Notes under the pieces: model-generated | Told to the model about the DNA's origin: nothing | What the model saw: only the letters and a program-made list of their open reading frames with translations | The model's database searches: none | Part shown: positions 16,701 through 24,803 of the stretch, piece after piece | Numbering within the stretch: position 1 is the stretch's first letter | How the letters are laid out: each line of letters begins with the position of its first letter | Translations under genes and position numbers: made by a program | Assembly (NCBI RefSeq): GCF_037023745.1 | Contig: NZ_CP146101.1 | Location: 2,720,001-2,784,000 of the forward strand | Reading direction: 5' to 3' | DNA length: 64,000 nt | Source: Streptomyces sp. SCSIO 30461 | GTDB taxonomy: Bacteria; Actinomycetota; Actinomycetes; Streptomycetales; Streptomycetaceae

Positions 16701-17594
16701 TCAGACGAGGAGCCGGAGCGAGGTGTCCGACACCCCGAGCCGCACCGTCTGACCCCAGGTCAGCTCGATCGCGTCGGACTCCATCCCGTCGCCGAAGGCC
16801 ACCAGCCGGTCGGACTCCACGGTGAGTGCCAACCGGTCCGCTGCGGCCAGGGTGCCTTCCACCAAGGACGTCCCGGTGGCGGGCGAGGGCCATGCCTCCC
16901 GTACGTACCAGATCAGCCGGCGTTCGGCGGGCCCGGGCAGCGGGGTGGCGGAGCCGCGCTCCAGCCAGAGCGATCGCAGCCAGCCGGTGGCGCCGGTGCC
17001 GGTGCCGACCAGGACCCCGGACGAGGCCTGGGGCTCCACCGCTTCCCGGAGGTCGAGACGGTAGCGGGAGGTCTGGTGTCCCGGGCGGCCGAGGTAGATC
17101 TCGTTCAGTGCCACTACGCGCTGGGTGTCGTCGGCGACCGCCTCCACCATGGTCAGCTCGTCCGCCGTACCGCCGCCTCGGAGTGCCGCGTCGCGCAGCA
17201 GTCGACCGGTGTCGGCGGGCCGGTGCCGGACGAGGACACCCGGATTGCGGCCCGGGTCGGTGTCGATGCCCACGACGGGCTGGCCCGAGAGGTACTTGGC
17301 GGTGTTGGCGACCAGACCGTCCTGGCCGACCACGACCACCACGTCCTGCGGCGCGAACAGGAAGCGGTCCAGGTCGGCGCGTTCCACCCGGGTCTGGCGC
17401 CAGCGCAGCGGCACGGCCGCCGCGACATCGCGCAGAGCGCGCGCGGTGCGCTGGTGGCGCTCGACCACCTCCGCGATGCTCCGGCCGCGCGATGAGAGGA
17501 AGAACTCCGCCTGGCCGTGGGTCCCGTGGCGAACGAGCAGCTCCTCGTACTCGGTGGTGCGGTGCACCAGTACCGCACGCGGGGCGAGACTCAC
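16701..17594 (-). CDS. NAD kinase-like protein paired with SPFH protein
   Basis: A 297-residue protein of the NAD kinase/diacylglycerol kinase superfamily: 'DVVVVVGQDGLVANTAKYL' resembles the GGDG nucleotide loop, followed by 'QPVVGIDTDP' and 'GVLVGTGTGATGWL', the region that binds NAD in NAD kinases. The canonical GGDG is changed to GQDG, so activity should not be assumed. The GTG overlaps the stop of the upstream SPFH gene (GTGA). This two-gene arrangement recurs in actinobacteria as far as I recall. Inverted-repeat operators precede the operon. Confidence 0.78.
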   Translation of the reverse strand: MSLAPRAVLVHRTTEYEELLVRHGTHGQAEFFLSSRGRSIAEVVERHQRTARALRDVAAAVPLRWRQTRVERADLDRFLFAPQDVVVVVGQDGLVANTAKYLSGQPVVGIDTDPGRNPGVLVRHRPADTGRLLRDAALRGGGTADELTMVEAVADDTQRVVALNEIYLGRPGHQTSRYRLDLREAVEPQASSGVLVGTGTGATGWLRSLWLERGSATPLPGPAERRLIWYVREAWPSPATGTSLVEGTLAAADRLALTVESDRLVAFGDGMESDAIELTWGQTVRLGVSDTSLRLLV

Positions 17595-18613
17595 CGCTCC
17601 TCCTCGTCGTGCGGACGCTCCCCACTGCCCAGCCTGGCGAGCAGGCCGGTGAGGATATCGGGCGAGAGGGTGATGCTGTCCACGCGGGGCAGGTTCTCGG
17701 CGAGCCGGGTGACGGCCAGCGCCCGCAGGGTCTCGGACCCGGTCTCGGCGTGCACCCGCAGCCAGGCCGCCTGTGCCGTGGCCCGTGCCTCGCCGGTCTC
17801 ACGGGCCGCCGTCGCCTCGGCTTGTGCCAGCCGCACCCTGCGGGCTGCCTCGGCCTCGGCGCGTACGGCGTCGGCGGCAGCGCTCTCCTCTGCCTCGCGG
17901 CGGGCGTTGGCGCCGTTCTGCTCCACCAACTGCTCTTCCCTGCGAGCCAGCTCGATCTTGCTGGCGAGTTCGTTCTCAGCGATGGCGCGTTCGCGTTCGA
18001 CCGCGACGGCCCGCCGTTCGTAGGTGGCGCGGTCGGCCTCCTGCTGGATCTGCTCACGCGCCGGGGTGCGCAGGGCACGCTCCACCTCGGGCTCCGGTCG
18101 CAGGGCGATCACCCGTACGGCGACGACCTCAAGGCCGGTCGCTGTCAGCCGTGGCTCCGTGCCGAGGCCCCGCGAGATGCGTTCACGCACGGCGGTGACG
18201 CCGTCGGCGAGGGCGGCGGCAAGCGGGGTACGGGCGAGTACGTCGAGTGCGTGCTGTTGTGCGCTCTCGGTGAGCAGGGTGGCGATCTGCTCCAGCGGGG
18301 TGCCCCGCCAGGTGCCCGTGTCGGGATCGATGGAGAAGTCGAGCCGGGTGGCGGCAGCGGCCGGGTCGCTGATCCGGTAGGTCACCGTGGACTGCACCGC
18401 GACGTCCTGGAAGTCTGATGTCCTGGCGTGGAACGTCATGGCCAACTCGCGGTCGTCCACCGGGACCTCGGAGAGCGCGGCGGTCAGCGCGCGGTACCAG
18501 AAGCTGAGCCCGGGGCCGTCGTGGGCCACCTTGCCGCGGGAGTGGTGGCGTACATGGGCGGTGGGCGCGCATCGCAGATGGCGCCAGCCGAGGCGCCGGG
18601 TGATGTCGGCCAT
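17591..18613 (-). CDS. SPFH/Band 7 (prohibitin-like) domain protein
   Basis: A 340-residue protein. The SPFH domain covers about 30-190 ('ELAMTFHARTSDFQDVAVQ', 'VAVRVIALRPEPEVERAL'), followed by a long Ala/Glu/Arg-rich coiled coil (about 190-290) typical of flotillin/stomatin oligomerisation. No N-terminal membrane helix or hairpin is obvious, so it may be peripheral or cytoplasmic. It is translationally coupled to the NAD-kinase-like gene, suggesting a membrane-associated assembly concerned with nicotinamide nucleotides (inference). The upstream region shared with DUF488 carries a near-ideal operator. Confidence 0.85.
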   Translation of the reverse strand: MADITRRLGWRHLRCAPTAHVRHHSRGKVAHDGPGLSFWYRALTAALSEVPVDDRELAMTFHARTSDFQDVAVQSTVTYRISDPAAAATRLDFSIDPDTGTWRGTPLEQIATLLTESAQQHALDVLARTPLAAALADGVTAVRERISRGLGTEPRLTATGLEVVAVRVIALRPEPEVERALRTPAREQIQQEADRATYERRAVAVERERAIAENELASKIELARREEQLVEQNGANARREAEESAAADAVRAEAEAARRVRLAQAEATAARETGEARATAQAAWLRVHAETGSETLRALAVTRLAENLPRVDSITLSPDILTGLLARLGSGERPHDEEER

Positions 18614-18636
18614 GGGTGGCCCCCCTCGTGACTTGA

Positions 18637-18657
18637 TTATCGTCCAGATGACGATAA
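18637..18657. promoter_or_regulatory. Perfect inverted-repeat operator before the SPFH operon
   Basis: Arms TTATCGTC and GACGATAA, perfect over 8 bp with a 5-nt spacer (CAGAT), lie 24 bp upstream of the SPFH ATG. The symmetry and 13-bp centre-to-centre spacing are typical of dimeric repressor sites. Given the NAD-kinase-like gene, a nicotinamide-related regulator is one candidate, but I cannot assign it. Confidence 0.65.
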
Positions 18658-18670
18658 AGGGTTTCCCTGA

Positions 18671-18691
18671 TTTTCGTCAAGGCGACGAGAT
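18671..18691. promoter_or_regulatory. Second, weaker copy of the SPFH operator
   Basis: TTTTCGTC, 5 nt, GACGAGA repeats the architecture of the site at 18637 with mismatches in the outer bases and the identical 5-nt spacer length. The centres are 34 bp apart, about three helical turns, which would let two dimers bind on the same face. It lies between the divergent SPFH and DUF488 genes and could control both. Confidence 0.5.
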
Positions 18692-18743
18692 GGGGGGCGG
18701 TGCCGAGTTTGCGCACCGGCGTCCGGCGCATCAGGCTGACGGG

Positions 18744-19133
18744 ATGGGCGACATCACCGTGCGCAGGGTCTACGACAGTCCGGAGCCGGGTGACGGCGTC
18801 CGTGTCCTGGTCGACCGGCTGTGGCCGCGCGGTGTGTCCAAGGAGCGGGCGGCCATCGACGAATGGCTCAAGGAGGTCGCCCCCTCGGGTGAGTTGCGTA
18901 CCTGGTACCACAAGGACGCTGCCCGTTACGCGGAGTTCGACGCCCGCTATCGGCGGGAGCTCGAAGCGGGCGCAGCGACACAGGCCTTCGCGCACCTGTG
19001 CGAACTGGCCGCCGGAGGTCCCGTCACGCTGGTCACATCGGTGAAGAGTGTCGAGGCCAGCCACGTCCCCACGCTGGTCGGCCTGCTGGAACACGACGCG
19101 TCGGCGCGCGATCCTCAGGGGGGCGGCCCCTGA
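18744..19133 (+). CDS. DUF488 family protein
   Basis: A 129-residue DUF488 protein: 'VRRVYDSPEPGDGVRVLVDRLWPRGVSKE' region at the N-terminus, 'WYHKDAARYAEFDARYRREL' in the middle and 'VTLVTSVKSVEASHVPTL' near the end are family blocks. The biochemical role is unknown; the fold is small, cytoplasmic and soluble. ATG chosen because the domain begins directly after it. It is divergent from the SPFH operon and shares its operator-bearing intergenic DNA. Confidence 0.85.
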   Translation: MGDITVRRVYDSPEPGDGVRVLVDRLWPRGVSKERAAIDEWLKEVAPSGELRTWYHKDAARYAEFDARYRRELEAGAATQAFAHLCELAAGGPVTLVTSVKSVEASHVPTLVGLLEHDASARDPQGGGP

Positions 19134-19278
19134 AAGGGGTGTCCCGTGATGCCCGGCGGATCGGCGCGCGGCGTCAGGATGTATGGGGTCTCCCCCGGCC
19201 CCTGGAGCCGAGGGGACGCATCGCAAGGCGGAGAGCCATCCTCATGCCGGGCGTATGCGGATGATTCGACAACGCAGC

Positions 19279-19314
19279 GTGGGGGCACCTCCCGGCGAAG
19301 TCAGGGGGGAGCAC
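19279..19314. repeat. Dispersed GTGGGGG/CACCTCCC-type Streptomyces repeat
   Basis: A stretch with GTGGGGG, CACCTCCC, a CGAAG core and GGGGGGAG. The C-run and G-runs can pair, giving a hairpin. It overlaps the last codons of the VOC gene and may serve as its terminator. The same style of element lies inside the small gene at 1753. The 145 bp between the DUF488 stop and this element shows nothing else. Confidence 0.45.
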
Positions 19315-20158
19315 CGTAGCCGGTGTCGTGCGCCCGCTGGGGACTGCGGGACAGCCCTTGGTCCGGCGACTGCCGCTCCCCGGAGGTGAGATGGAAGAGG
19401 CCCCCTTCGGGGTCCCTCAGTGTCGCGGTCCTTCCGAGCGGAGTGTCCTCGGGTGCGCAGACCACCGAGCCGCCCGCGGCACCGGCTCGCTCGACCACGG
19501 CGTCGACGTCGGAACGGCAGAAGTGCACATGCCACTGCGGACGGACCACCGAGTCCTGAGCCTCTGTCACGCCGCCGTAGATCCCGGCCACCGCCTGGCC
19601 GTCGGCGCACAGCATCACCCTGTCGTGCTCGTATCGCACATCGATACGGTCAGGCGCCCATGAGTCCCATTCGAACACCTCGCCGTAGAACAAGGCTGCG
19701 GCGAACGGGTCCCCGGTACGCAGCTCCAGCCACGCCACGGCGTTCATCCGGCGCCCGGCGTGCCAGCCGGAGTCGACATGCCCCTCCCAGACACAGAACA
19801 GGGCATCGCCAGGATCGGCCGCCCAGACACTGCGCCCTCGGCCGAAAGCGATCGGGCCCACCGCCACCGTGCCGCCCCGCTCTCTGATCCGAGCGGCCAC
19901 CGCGTCCGCGCTGTCCGCGGCGAAATGCGCGGTCCAGACCGCGGGCAGTTTCACGCCCATGGTCCGCGTGGACTCCACGAGCCCGGCCACCGGCAGACCG
20001 TTGGCCAGCGCGACGGCATACACCCCCTGCCCCTGCACACCGGGCGTGAACTCCCAGCCGAGCACGGATCCGTAGAACGCCTGCGCGACACCGATGTCCT
20101 GGGTTCGCAGGCTCACCCAGCAGGGCGTGCCCTGAAGCCCACGCGCTGTGGTCGCCAA
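19301..20158 (-). CDS. VOC family protein with two glyoxalase-like domains
   Basis: A 285-residue protein of two vicinal-oxygen-chelate domains. The first (about 8-125) begins 'GTPCWVSLRTQDIGVAQAFY', the second (about 135-262) begins 'NAVAWLELRTGDPFAAALFY' and has 'WHVHFCRSDVDAVVE' and 'RTATLRDPEGGLFHLT'. Metal-ligand His/Glu positions are only partly recognisable, so it may be a binding or resistance protein rather than an enzyme. The TTG start is supported by GAGGTGAG 5 nt upstream. The C-terminal tail runs into a dispersed repeat. Divergent from the XRE regulator. Confidence 0.82.
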   Translation of the reverse strand: MATTARGLQGTPCWVSLRTQDIGVAQAFYGSVLGWEFTPGVQGQGVYAVALANGLPVAGLVESTRTMGVKLPAVWTAHFAADSADAVAARIRERGGTVAVGPIAFGRGRSVWAADPGDALFCVWEGHVDSGWHAGRRMNAVAWLELRTGDPFAAALFYGEVFEWDSWAPDRIDVRYEHDRVMLCADGQAVAGIYGGVTEAQDSVVRPQWHVHFCRSDVDAVVERAGAAGGSVVCAPEDTPLGRTATLRDPEGGLFHLTSGERQSPDQGLSRSPQRAHDTGYGAPP

Positions 20159-20440
20159 GGCTGCTCACCTCAATCCGGGCACCCTCGCACAGGTATCCAC
20201 TCCCTCACACCTTTCAGCACAATCGGCGCTCCCGCCACCGCAGCCGCCGCTCGGAGCGGACCGGCATCGACCCGGATCCCTGCCAGGACATCGAGGCGGC
20301 CCTCACATCCGCCGGCGGTTCCGAGTCTGTGACCCGCGCGGTCGGTAAAGTGTTCGAGATCAGGTAGGGCGAGGCCGGCTGTTGAACCGGCCCGTGATCC
20401 TGCTGAGGGGACGTCGGCACAGGGGGGAGGCGCCGGGGCC

Positions 20441-21580
20441 GTGACCCGGACGTCGAGGTCGGATGTGGAATCAGCGGTGAGGGCCGGGCCTGAGGCGTGC
20501 AACGCCATGGTGGCGCAGTTGGTCGGCAGGTCGGCGAAGGCGAGGGGCCTGACCCTGCGCCGGCTCGCGGACGAGATGGGCATCGCGCCGAACTCGCTTC
20601 GCTACTGGCTGAGGCACGCCCACCGGCTTCCGGTGGCCAAGGCCGAGCGGCTGGCCGACGCGCTGGAGATGGGCGCCGATGACCGCCGTGCGCTCGCGCT
20701 GTTGACGGGGAACGCCCGTCCGACCACGCCGCTCCCCGAACAACGGATCCCGGCGGCCGGGGAGCCGGGTGCGCAGAACGCTCTCATCGTCGCGCTGCTG
20801 AGACGGCTGCTCAAGGCCGAGGAGCTCACCTGGAAGGAGCTGGCGAACCGGCTGGGCATCTCCCCGAAGTCGCTGCGGAACTGGATGGCCCGCGCCTACC
20901 GGCTGGAGACACACGAGGTGGAGCGCCTCGCCGAGGCGCTCCACATGAGCGGCGAGAACCGCAAGGACCTCTATGTGCTCACAGGCAAGCTCCCGCCGGC
21001 GCCGCTGGCGAGCGAGCTGCGCCGCAGGCCGGACATGGCTCTCTACCAGGAGCTGATCGACGGCATCGGGCACCTGTCGATGGCCCACACCGAGTGCGTC
21101 GACGTCGTGATCCACAACCGGACCTACTGGGACATCTTCCGGCATGTGCGCCCGCACGTCAGCGCCCACCCGTTCCGCAACGCGCTGCGCTACACCCTCT
21201 TCCACCCCGACTCCTATCTGATCCTCGGCGCAGGCGACCGGGACGCCTGGTTCGAGGACTGGCTCATGCCGACGCTCGCCTACTTCGCCGCGATCATCCA
21301 GCAGTTCCCGGACCACCCGCGGCTGAGGGGCATGGAGCGGGAGATCCGGGAACGCCCGGAACTGCGCCGCGCCTACCGGCAGACACCCGCGTGGATCGCG
21401 GACCACGGCGACATCGCCATGAACCAGTCGGCACGCCGGTTCCGGGACCCCCGGGTGGACAGAGTCGTGGACGCCCACGTGATCACGGAGGCGCACCAGA
21501 GCTACGGCCTCACCCTCCAGCGAGTGACGTTCGTCCTGCGCGACCGGGGGACGGACGAGAAGGCCGGATCCCTCCCGTAG
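20441..21580 (+). CDS. Regulator with tandem XRE-like helix-turn-helix domains and MmyB-like domain
   Basis: A 379-residue DNA-binding protein. Two similar helix-turn-helix units are visible: 'LRRLADEMGIAPNSLRYWL' (about 39-57) and 'WKELANRLGISPKSLRNWM' (about 131-149), each followed by a similar 'ERLAxALxM' segment, indicating internal duplication. The C-terminal half (about 195-370: 'YQELIDGIGHLSMAHTECVDVVIHNRTY', 'HPDSYLILG') resembles the MmyB-like ligand-binding domain of actinobacterial XRE regulators. A GTG with AGGGGGGAGG about 11 nt upstream is taken as start. The 282-bp divergent spacer with the VOC gene probably holds its operator. Confidence 0.78.
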   Translation: MTRTSRSDVESAVRAGPEACNAMVAQLVGRSAKARGLTLRRLADEMGIAPNSLRYWLRHAHRLPVAKAERLADALEMGADDRRALALLTGNARPTTPLPEQRIPAAGEPGAQNALIVALLRRLLKAEELTWKELANRLGISPKSLRNWMARAYRLETHEVERLAEALHMSGENRKDLYVLTGKLPPAPLASELRRRPDMALYQELIDGIGHLSMAHTECVDVVIHNRTYWDIFRHVRPHVSAHPFRNALRYTLFHPDSYLILGAGDRDAWFEDWLMPTLAYFAAIIQQFPDHPRLRGMEREIRERPELRRAYRQTPAWIADHGDIAMNQSARRFRDPRVDRVVDAHVITEAHQSYGLTLQRVTFVLRDRGTDEKAGSLP

Positions 21581-21690
21581 CGGCGTCGGTGCCGGCACCG
21601 GGGACCGGCGATCGGGCATCGGCGTCACGGGCCCGCGAAATGCGGTGGTGCCGCATGAGGCGCCGGGCTATGGTTCCACCTGTCCGTGAC

Positions 21691-21705
21691 ACGGCATCGT
21701 GCCGT
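21691..21705. terminator. Short hairpin between the XRE gene and the rsgA leader
   Basis: Arms ACGGCA and TGCCGT with a TCG loop, about 110 bp after the XRE stop. It may end the XRE transcript or be part of the rsgA promoter region. The remainder of the 315-bp gap contains the small leader ORF at 21756. Confidence 0.3.
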
Positions 21706-21755
21706 ACCTGTTCGGACAAGCCGGATCGTTGAGGAAGCAGGAGGTGAGGACATTG

Positions 21756-21830
21756 ATGACCGTCACGCTGACGGGCGCTGCCCGCACTCAGGAGTTCATC
21801 ACCGCTTCCACCTCCGTGGCCTCCGGCTGA
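21756..21830 (+). CDS. Putative small upstream ORF before rsgA
   Basis: A 24-residue ORF rich in Thr, Ala and Ser ('LTGAARTQEFITASTSVASG'), preceded by a strong AGGAGG 11 nt upstream of the ATG. An in-frame GTG at 21744 overlaps the AGGAGG itself. It ends 65 bp before the rsgA start. A GCGCGC-AGA-GCGCGC hairpin and an AAGGG site follow. It could be a leader peptide controlling rsgA, or chance. No homologue is recognised. Confidence 0.35.
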   Translation: MTVTLTGAARTQEFITASTSVASG

Positions 21831-21895
21831 CACACAGACACACTCAGCGCGCAGAGCGCGCAGCTTGCCGGGGCCACCCTTCGAAGGGCTTCCCC

Positions 21896-23020
21896 TTGTT
21901 CCACGCTTCGTTCAACTCGTTCGACGACACCATCACTTCTGAGACCGCGCACGCCCTCGCTCCCTATGGCTGGGACGAAGCCTGGGCCGCGGAGTTCGGT
22001 CCGCACCTCGCACAGCGCCTGGTGCCCGGCAGGGTCGTACGGGTCGACCGCGGGCAGTGCGATGTCATCACCCCGGATGGAGTCGTCCGGGCCGACACCG
22101 CCTTCGTGACCCCGCACGACCCGTTGCGCGTGATCTGCACCGGTGACTGGGCCGTACTCGACGCGGACGGTACGCCGCGCTATGTGCGCGCCTATCTGCC
22201 GCGGCGCACGGCACTTGTCCGTTCCACCTCCTCCACGCGCTCCGAGGGCCAGATCCTCGCCGCCAACATCGACCACGCGATCATCGCGGTGTCGCTCGCC
22301 GTCGAGGTCGATCTTGGCCGGATCGAGCGCTTCCTGTCCCTGGTCTGGGAGAGCGGCGCCGAGCCGGTCGTCGTACTGACCAAGACGGACCTGGTCGCGG
22401 ACGAGACCACCTGTTCGCATCTTGAGGCCGATGTCCGGGCAATCGCCCCGGGAGTGACCGTCCTGCCCGTCAGCGCGCTGACGGGCGAGGGAATGGAGGT
22501 GCTCTCGGCCGTCGTCTCCGGCGGTACGAGCGCGCTGCTCGGTGTCTCGGGCGCCGGCAAGTCCACTCTGGCGAACGCGCTCATCGGCGAGGACGTCATG
22601 ACGGTGCAGGCAGCCCGTGACGTGGACGGCAAGGGCCGTCACACCACGACCACCCGCAATCTGCTCGCCCTGCCCGGTGGCGGGGTGCTCATCGACACCC
22701 CCGGGCTGCGGGGCGTCGGGCTCTGGGACTCCGGCACGGGCATCGGGCAGACCTTCTCCGAGATCGAGGACCTGGCCGAAGAGTGCCGTTTCCACGACTG
22801 CGCCCACGAGGTGGAGCCGGGGTGCGCCGTACAGGCCGCGATCGAGGACGGGCAGTTGCCGCAGCGCCGCCTGGAGAGCTACCGCAAGCTCTTGCGGGAG
22901 AATCAGCGCATCGTCGCCAAGACCGATGCGCGGCTGCGGGCGGAGATCCGCCGCGACTGGAAGTTGAAGGGCGCGGAGGGCCGCGCGAACATGCAGGCCA
23001 AGCGGGGTCACATGCGCTGA
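21896..23020 (+). CDS. rsgA: Ribosome small-subunit-dependent GTPase RsgA (YjeQ)
   Basis: RsgA is a circularly permuted GTPase that helps mature the 30S subunit. The 374-residue protein has the permuted order: G4 'VVLTKTDL' (about 158-165), then G1 'GVSGAGKST' (about 217-225) and G3 'IDTPGLRG'. The C-terminal zinc knuckle is 'CRFHDCAHEVEPGC'. An N-terminal OB-like domain precedes these. TTG chosen because AAGGG precedes it and it gives the family's length; the open frame extends upstream without similarity. A hairpin terminator follows the stop. Confidence 0.93.
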   Translation: MFHASFNSFDDTITSETAHALAPYGWDEAWAAEFGPHLAQRLVPGRVVRVDRGQCDVITPDGVVRADTAFVTPHDPLRVICTGDWAVLDADGTPRYVRAYLPRRTALVRSTSSTRSEGQILAANIDHAIIAVSLAVEVDLGRIERFLSLVWESGAEPVVVLTKTDLVADETTCSHLEADVRAIAPGVTVLPVSALTGEGMEVLSAVVSGGTSALLGVSGAGKSTLANALIGEDVMTVQAARDVDGKGRHTTTTRNLLALPGGGVLIDTPGLRGVGLWDSGTGIGQTFSEIEDLAEECRFHDCAHEVEPGCAVQAAIEDGQLPQRRLESYRKLLRENQRIVAKTDARLRAEIRRDWKLKGAEGRANMQAKRGHMR

Positions 23021-23028
23021 GCCGGTAG

Positions 23029-23049
23029 GGGCAGGGTCGCGCCCTGCCC
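23029..23049 (+). terminator. Hairpin terminator after rsgA
   Basis: Arms GGGCAGGG and CCCTGCCC (8 bp, perfect) with a 5-nt loop, 8 bp after the stop codon. The 285 bp between rsgA and the next gene show no other feature I can support. Confidence 0.65.
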
Positions 23050-23305
23050 GCACTGAGAGCTCGCGCGGATAGGCGGTCCGAGACGAGGGGGATGGGAGGC
23101 AGGCATGGGTCTTGGGGACGTGCCGTTGCGAACGCTGTGTAGTCGGTCGGGGCCGGTCTGTGTCTGCCTGTCATCGAGGCTGGTGGGCCGGATCTCGGCT
23201 CCGGTCGGTTACCTGCTCCGGGCGTTGCTGTTCCAGGTGCGGCGGGAGCGGAGCTGCTGGGATCATGGGCGGGACCCGTCGTAACCACGTCGAAGGGCCG
23301 CCAGC

Positions 23306-24040
23306 ATGCAGGACGACCATGGCGCCGGATCGGTCGGCGACACAGTGCATCGGGAGGGCCCCACCGCTGCCGAGGGCGTTGACGGGCGCGACATGTACGC
23401 TCTGCTGCGCTCCCTGCCGGTGTTCGCGGACCCGGTGCCGGTGTTCGATCCCGAGGATGTCCCCGCCGACCCGGTCGCACTGTTCGTTCGCTGGTTGCTC
23501 GCCGCCATCGACGCCGGGGTCCCGTCCCCTCACGCCGCGGCACTGGCCACCGCCGACGTACGGGGGCGGCCCTCCGCCCGCATGCTGGTGTGCAAGGACG
23601 TGGACGCGGCCGGCCGCTGGTACTTCGCTTCCAGCGCGACCAGCCGCAAGGGCCTTGAGATCGCCGAGAATCCGCACGCGGCCATGGTGTTCTACTGGCC
23701 GATGCAGGCTCGTCAGATCCGGATCACCGGACCCGCCGCCTCGGCCGGGGCCCGGCGCTCCGCAGCGGACTTCCTGGCCCGGTCCCCGGTGGCGCGGGCC
23801 GAGGCACTGCTGGCCAGGCAGTCGCAGGTCCTGGACGACCCGGCCGGCGCCGCCACGCTCCTGCGCGCTTCACAGGAGCGGCTCGCCGCCCAGCCCGACC
23901 TGGTCGCATCGCACTGGACCCTGTACGCCCTGACCGCCCGGGAAGCCGAGTTCTGGCAGGCCGACGACCAGCGCCGCCACATCCGGCTGCGTTACCGGCG
24001 CACCGACACCGCCTGGACTCGCCAGCGGCTCTGGGCGTAG
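23306..24040 (+). CDS. Pyridoxamine 5'-phosphate oxidase-like flavoprotein
   Basis: A 244-residue FMN-binding split-barrel protein of the PdxH/PhzG type. Visible blocks are 'PHAAALATADVRGRPSARMLVCKD' (about 71-95, FMN-binding Arg), 'SATSRKGLEIAENPHAAMVFYWP' and 'ARQIRITGPA', and a C-terminal 'RLRYRRTDTAWTRQRLW' that takes the place of the canonical PdxH ending RLxP. True PNP oxidase activity is therefore uncertain; PhzG-like oxidation of another substrate is an alternative. About 30 N-terminal residues before the domain look disordered. Confidence 0.82.
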   Translation: MQDDHGAGSVGDTVHREGPTAAEGVDGRDMYALLRSLPVFADPVPVFDPEDVPADPVALFVRWLLAAIDAGVPSPHAAALATADVRGRPSARMLVCKDVDAAGRWYFASSATSRKGLEIAENPHAAMVFYWPMQARQIRITGPAASAGARRSAADFLARSPVARAEALLARQSQVLDDPAGAATLLRASQERLAAQPDLVASHWTLYALTAREAEFWQADDQRRHIRLRYRRTDTAWTRQRLWA

Positions 24041-24269
24041 ACGAAAATGGCCTCTGCCCGTGCTCCAGCGGCCGACGGGCTCGGCCTCCCGACCTCACGG
24101 GGCTGAGCGCGCTTGTGGTGCTCACGGGCTTGTGCTCACGGGTGTCGCCCCGGGCTGCCGTCCCAGCGGTGGGTTGTCCACCCGCGGCGGATCAGGCCGC
24201 GCACCGTGATGATCGTGTCCGCGAGGTCGAAGAAGGCGTCGATGCCGTCATGCCCTCGGTCCATCCGGC

Positions 24270-24752
24270 TCAGCTCGCGACCACCACCCACGCCCAGGCC
24301 GCGACGATCAGCAGACAGCCGAGCAACTCCACCAGTACGCTCGTCCCCGCCGCGCGCATCACCGTGCGTGTCGATGTGATCGCGTCGCCGTGCCCGCCGA
24401 GTCGCAGCCGTTCGGAGCCGTAGACCCCGCCGACGAAACCCGCCACCGCCCCCACGACCGGGACCACCACGAAACCGATCAGTGCGCCGGTGCCCGCGAA
24501 CACCGCCATCCGGGGGGTGATCCCCACACCTCGCATCCGGCGCGGGCCCAGTTGCCAGACCACCATCTGAGTGATCAGCAGCAGCGCCGTTGACCCGACC
24601 AGCAGCCACCAGGCCGACGCTGTCCGCTCCTGCGCCGACCACCACAGCACCCCGGACCAGACCAGCCAACTGCCCGGAACGCCCGGTACCAGCACCCCGA
24701 GCAGGCCGAGCAGCATCACCATGCCGACCAGGACGAGCTGCCATGCCACCAT
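24270..24752 (-). CDS. DUF456 family membrane protein
   Basis: A 160-residue protein of four to five hydrophobic helices. The first helix plus 'GVLVPGVPGSWLVWSGVLWW', the 'GAVAGFVGGVYGSERLRLG' turn (about 100-118) and a final helix match DUF456. Function unknown; Gly-zipper-like motifs suggest tight helix packing in the cytoplasmic membrane. It lies 51 bp downstream of the LuxR-type regulator on the same strand, so it may be cotranscribed. The 230 bp between this gene and the convergent PNPOx-like gene hold no clear feature. Confidence 0.85.
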   Translation of the reverse strand: MVAWQLVLVGMVMLLGLLGVLVPGVPGSWLVWSGVLWWSAQERTASAWWLLVGSTALLLITQMVVWQLGPRRMRGVGITPRMAVFAGTGALIGFVVVPVVGAVAGFVGGVYGSERLRLGGHGDAITSTRTVMRAAGTSVLVELLGCLLIVAAWAWVVVAS

Positions 24753-24803
24753 CTGCCAAGGGTGCCGGAGCGGCTCCGCCGCCGCAGGTCGTGGGGCGCG
24801 GCG

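Noticed and set aside
16072..18078. 668-codon minus-strand open frame across P450, epsilon-like and SPFH genes
   Set aside because: Composition is Arg/Pro/Gly-rich noise and it crosses three genes with clear products.
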